A DNA stretch of 64,000 nt. Origin: Stygibacter sp964604155 (GTDB lineage Bacteria > Cloacimonadota > Cloacimonadia > Cloacimonadales > TCS61). The notes beneath the pieces are model-generated. The model saw only the letters and a program-made list of their open reading frames with translations, was not told the origin of the DNA and searched no databases. A program made the position numbers and the translations under genes. Below, in pieces: positions 63,427-64,000 of this stretch; within the stretch, counting starts at the first letter, position 1, and each line of letters opens with the position of its first letter. The DNA is taken from positions 1 through 64,000 of the forward strand of contig CAZRXY010000117.1 in assembly GCA_964604155.1 (NCBI GenBank), read 5' to 3'.

Positions 63427-64000
63427 TATCTTTTGCCCTTCCTTTTGGGCTTATCCACTTTAGCATTCATTATATCGCGGCAATCTGCCAGAGTGAGTTT
63501 TTCCGGTTGATATTCAGCGGGAATTTTATAATTCTTTTTGCCGCATGAAATATAAGGACCATACTTACCGTTAAGCACTTTGAGCTTTTCGTCTTCAGAA
63601 AATTCTTTTATGATGCGGTTCTTTTTTTCCACATTCTGCTTCCGGATGAGATTAATTGCCTCGGTTATATCAATATCATCGATCTTTACGCCTTTTCCTA
63701 GCGAGTAATTATTCTTTCCGCATTTGACGTAGGGTCCATATCTACCGGTAGCAAGAAAAACGTCATCACCCTCATATTCACCCAGTTTACGGGGATATTC
63801 AAAAAGCTTTAAAGCTTCTGCGAGTTCTATCTTCTCGAGGCTCATATTTTTTGGCAAACTTGCAAAAAGAGGTTTTGTTTCTTCCTCTATCTCGCCAATC
63901 TGGATCATGGGACCATACCTGCCAAGCCTGGCAAAAACCTTACGCCCCGTTTCCGGATCGATACCCAGGTAACGGCTGCCTGTAAATTTTGGAGTCTCTT
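63426..64000 (-). CDS. topA: DNA topoisomerase I, C-terminal part (cut by window edge)
   Basis: An open frame enters from the window's right edge without a stop, so the N-terminus lies outside. The visible 191 residues contain repeats of the bacterial topoisomerase I C-terminal domain: RYLGIDPETGRKVFARLGRYG, LATGRYGPYVKCGKNNYSLG, LNGKYGPYISCGKKNYKIP. The GRYGPY motifs recur three times. A KRKGKR basic tail ends it. An internal ATG at 63908 is not the start. First gene of the long minus operon visible here. Confidence 0.92.
   Translation of the reverse strand, partial: ETPKFTGSRYLGIDPETGRKVFARLGRYGPMIQIGEIEEETKPLFASLPKNMSLEKIELAEALKLFEYPRKLGEYEGDDVFLATGRYGPYVKCGKNNYSLGKGVKIDDIDITEAINLIRKQNVEKKNRIIKEFSEDEKLKVLNGKYGPYISCGKKNYKIPAEYQPEKLTLADCRDIMNAKVDKPKRKGKR

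Noticed and set aside
1..64000. tRNA, rRNA, CRISPR array or prophage
   Set aside because: No T-arm plus cloverleaf, no rRNA stretch, no regularly spaced repeats and no phage or transposase proteins were found.

Overview
This 64 kb window is chromosome-like, AT-rich DNA from a strictly anaerobic, Gram-negative (LPS-type) bacterium. The best guess is a Cloacimonadota (WWE1) or closely related member of the FCB group; this is inferred from gene content, not proven. The outer membrane is indicated by a Kdo transferase, a TonB-dependent receptor and LpoB-type lipoproteins. Anaerobic life is indicated by pyruvate:ferredoxin oxidoreductase, a second four-subunit 2-oxoacid:ferredoxin oxidoreductase, a tungsten-type aldehyde:ferredoxin oxidoreductase, iron-sulfur MinD-like ATPases and a 2-hydroxyacyl-CoA dehydratase activase. 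A secreted protein ending in a YPNPFNP-type sorting domain fits the FCB group. I see no tRNA, rRNA, CRISPR array, transposase or prophage.

Layout. 1-4.6 kb: long leader, TonB receptor and sorting-domain protein, closed by a terminator. 4.6-9.0 kb: repeat-rich spacer, amino-acid permease fused to a PTS EIIA domain, miaB, methyltransferase. 9.0-10.3 kb (minus): amrS and a NusG-II protein. 10.3-11.1 kb: spacer with a REP-like repeat pair. 11.1-15.7 kb (plus): yicC, membrane protein, rnr, waaA. 15.8-25.3 kb (minus operon): ribH, nusB, GT2, radical SAM, PP2C/PQQ-like protein, valS, YkvA, rdgB, phosphohexomutase. 25.5-29.6 kb: TPR lipoprotein, a perfect 28-bp palindrome, then aldehyde:ferredoxin oxidoreductase with a structured leader. 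29.6-33.5 kb: convergent 10-TM metal permease, then 2-oxoacid:ferredoxin oxidoreductase DABG. 33.5-36.6 kb: three envelope lipoproteins (LpoB-like, COG3014-like, LPP20-like). 36.6-42.7 kb (minus): pdxJ; secreted protein, mutL, miaA, parvulin.

42.9-52.3 kb (minus) holds the most interesting block: nifJ, a sigma-54 activator, then a seven-gene operon (three NifX/NifB-like proteins, DUF5320, DUF89, two ferredoxin-containing MinD-type ATPases) preceded by an almost consensus -24/-12 promoter. This matches the orange-protein (ORP) gene set of Desulfovibrio, rearranged and with extra members. 52.5-64 kb (minus) is one long operon: topA (cut by the window edge), MacB-type permease, ABC ATPase, permease/CPBP-protease fusion, recO, apbE, folE2, M16 peptidase, HgdC-type activase and a TPR-like secreted protein.

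Working together, the redox genes describe amino-acid or peptide fermentation: 2-oxoacids from amino acids are decarboxylated by PFOR and VOR/KOR to acyl-CoA with reduced ferredoxin, and AOR oxidises aldehydes to acids. The permease-EIIA fusion could feed amino acids. That physiological picture is inference.
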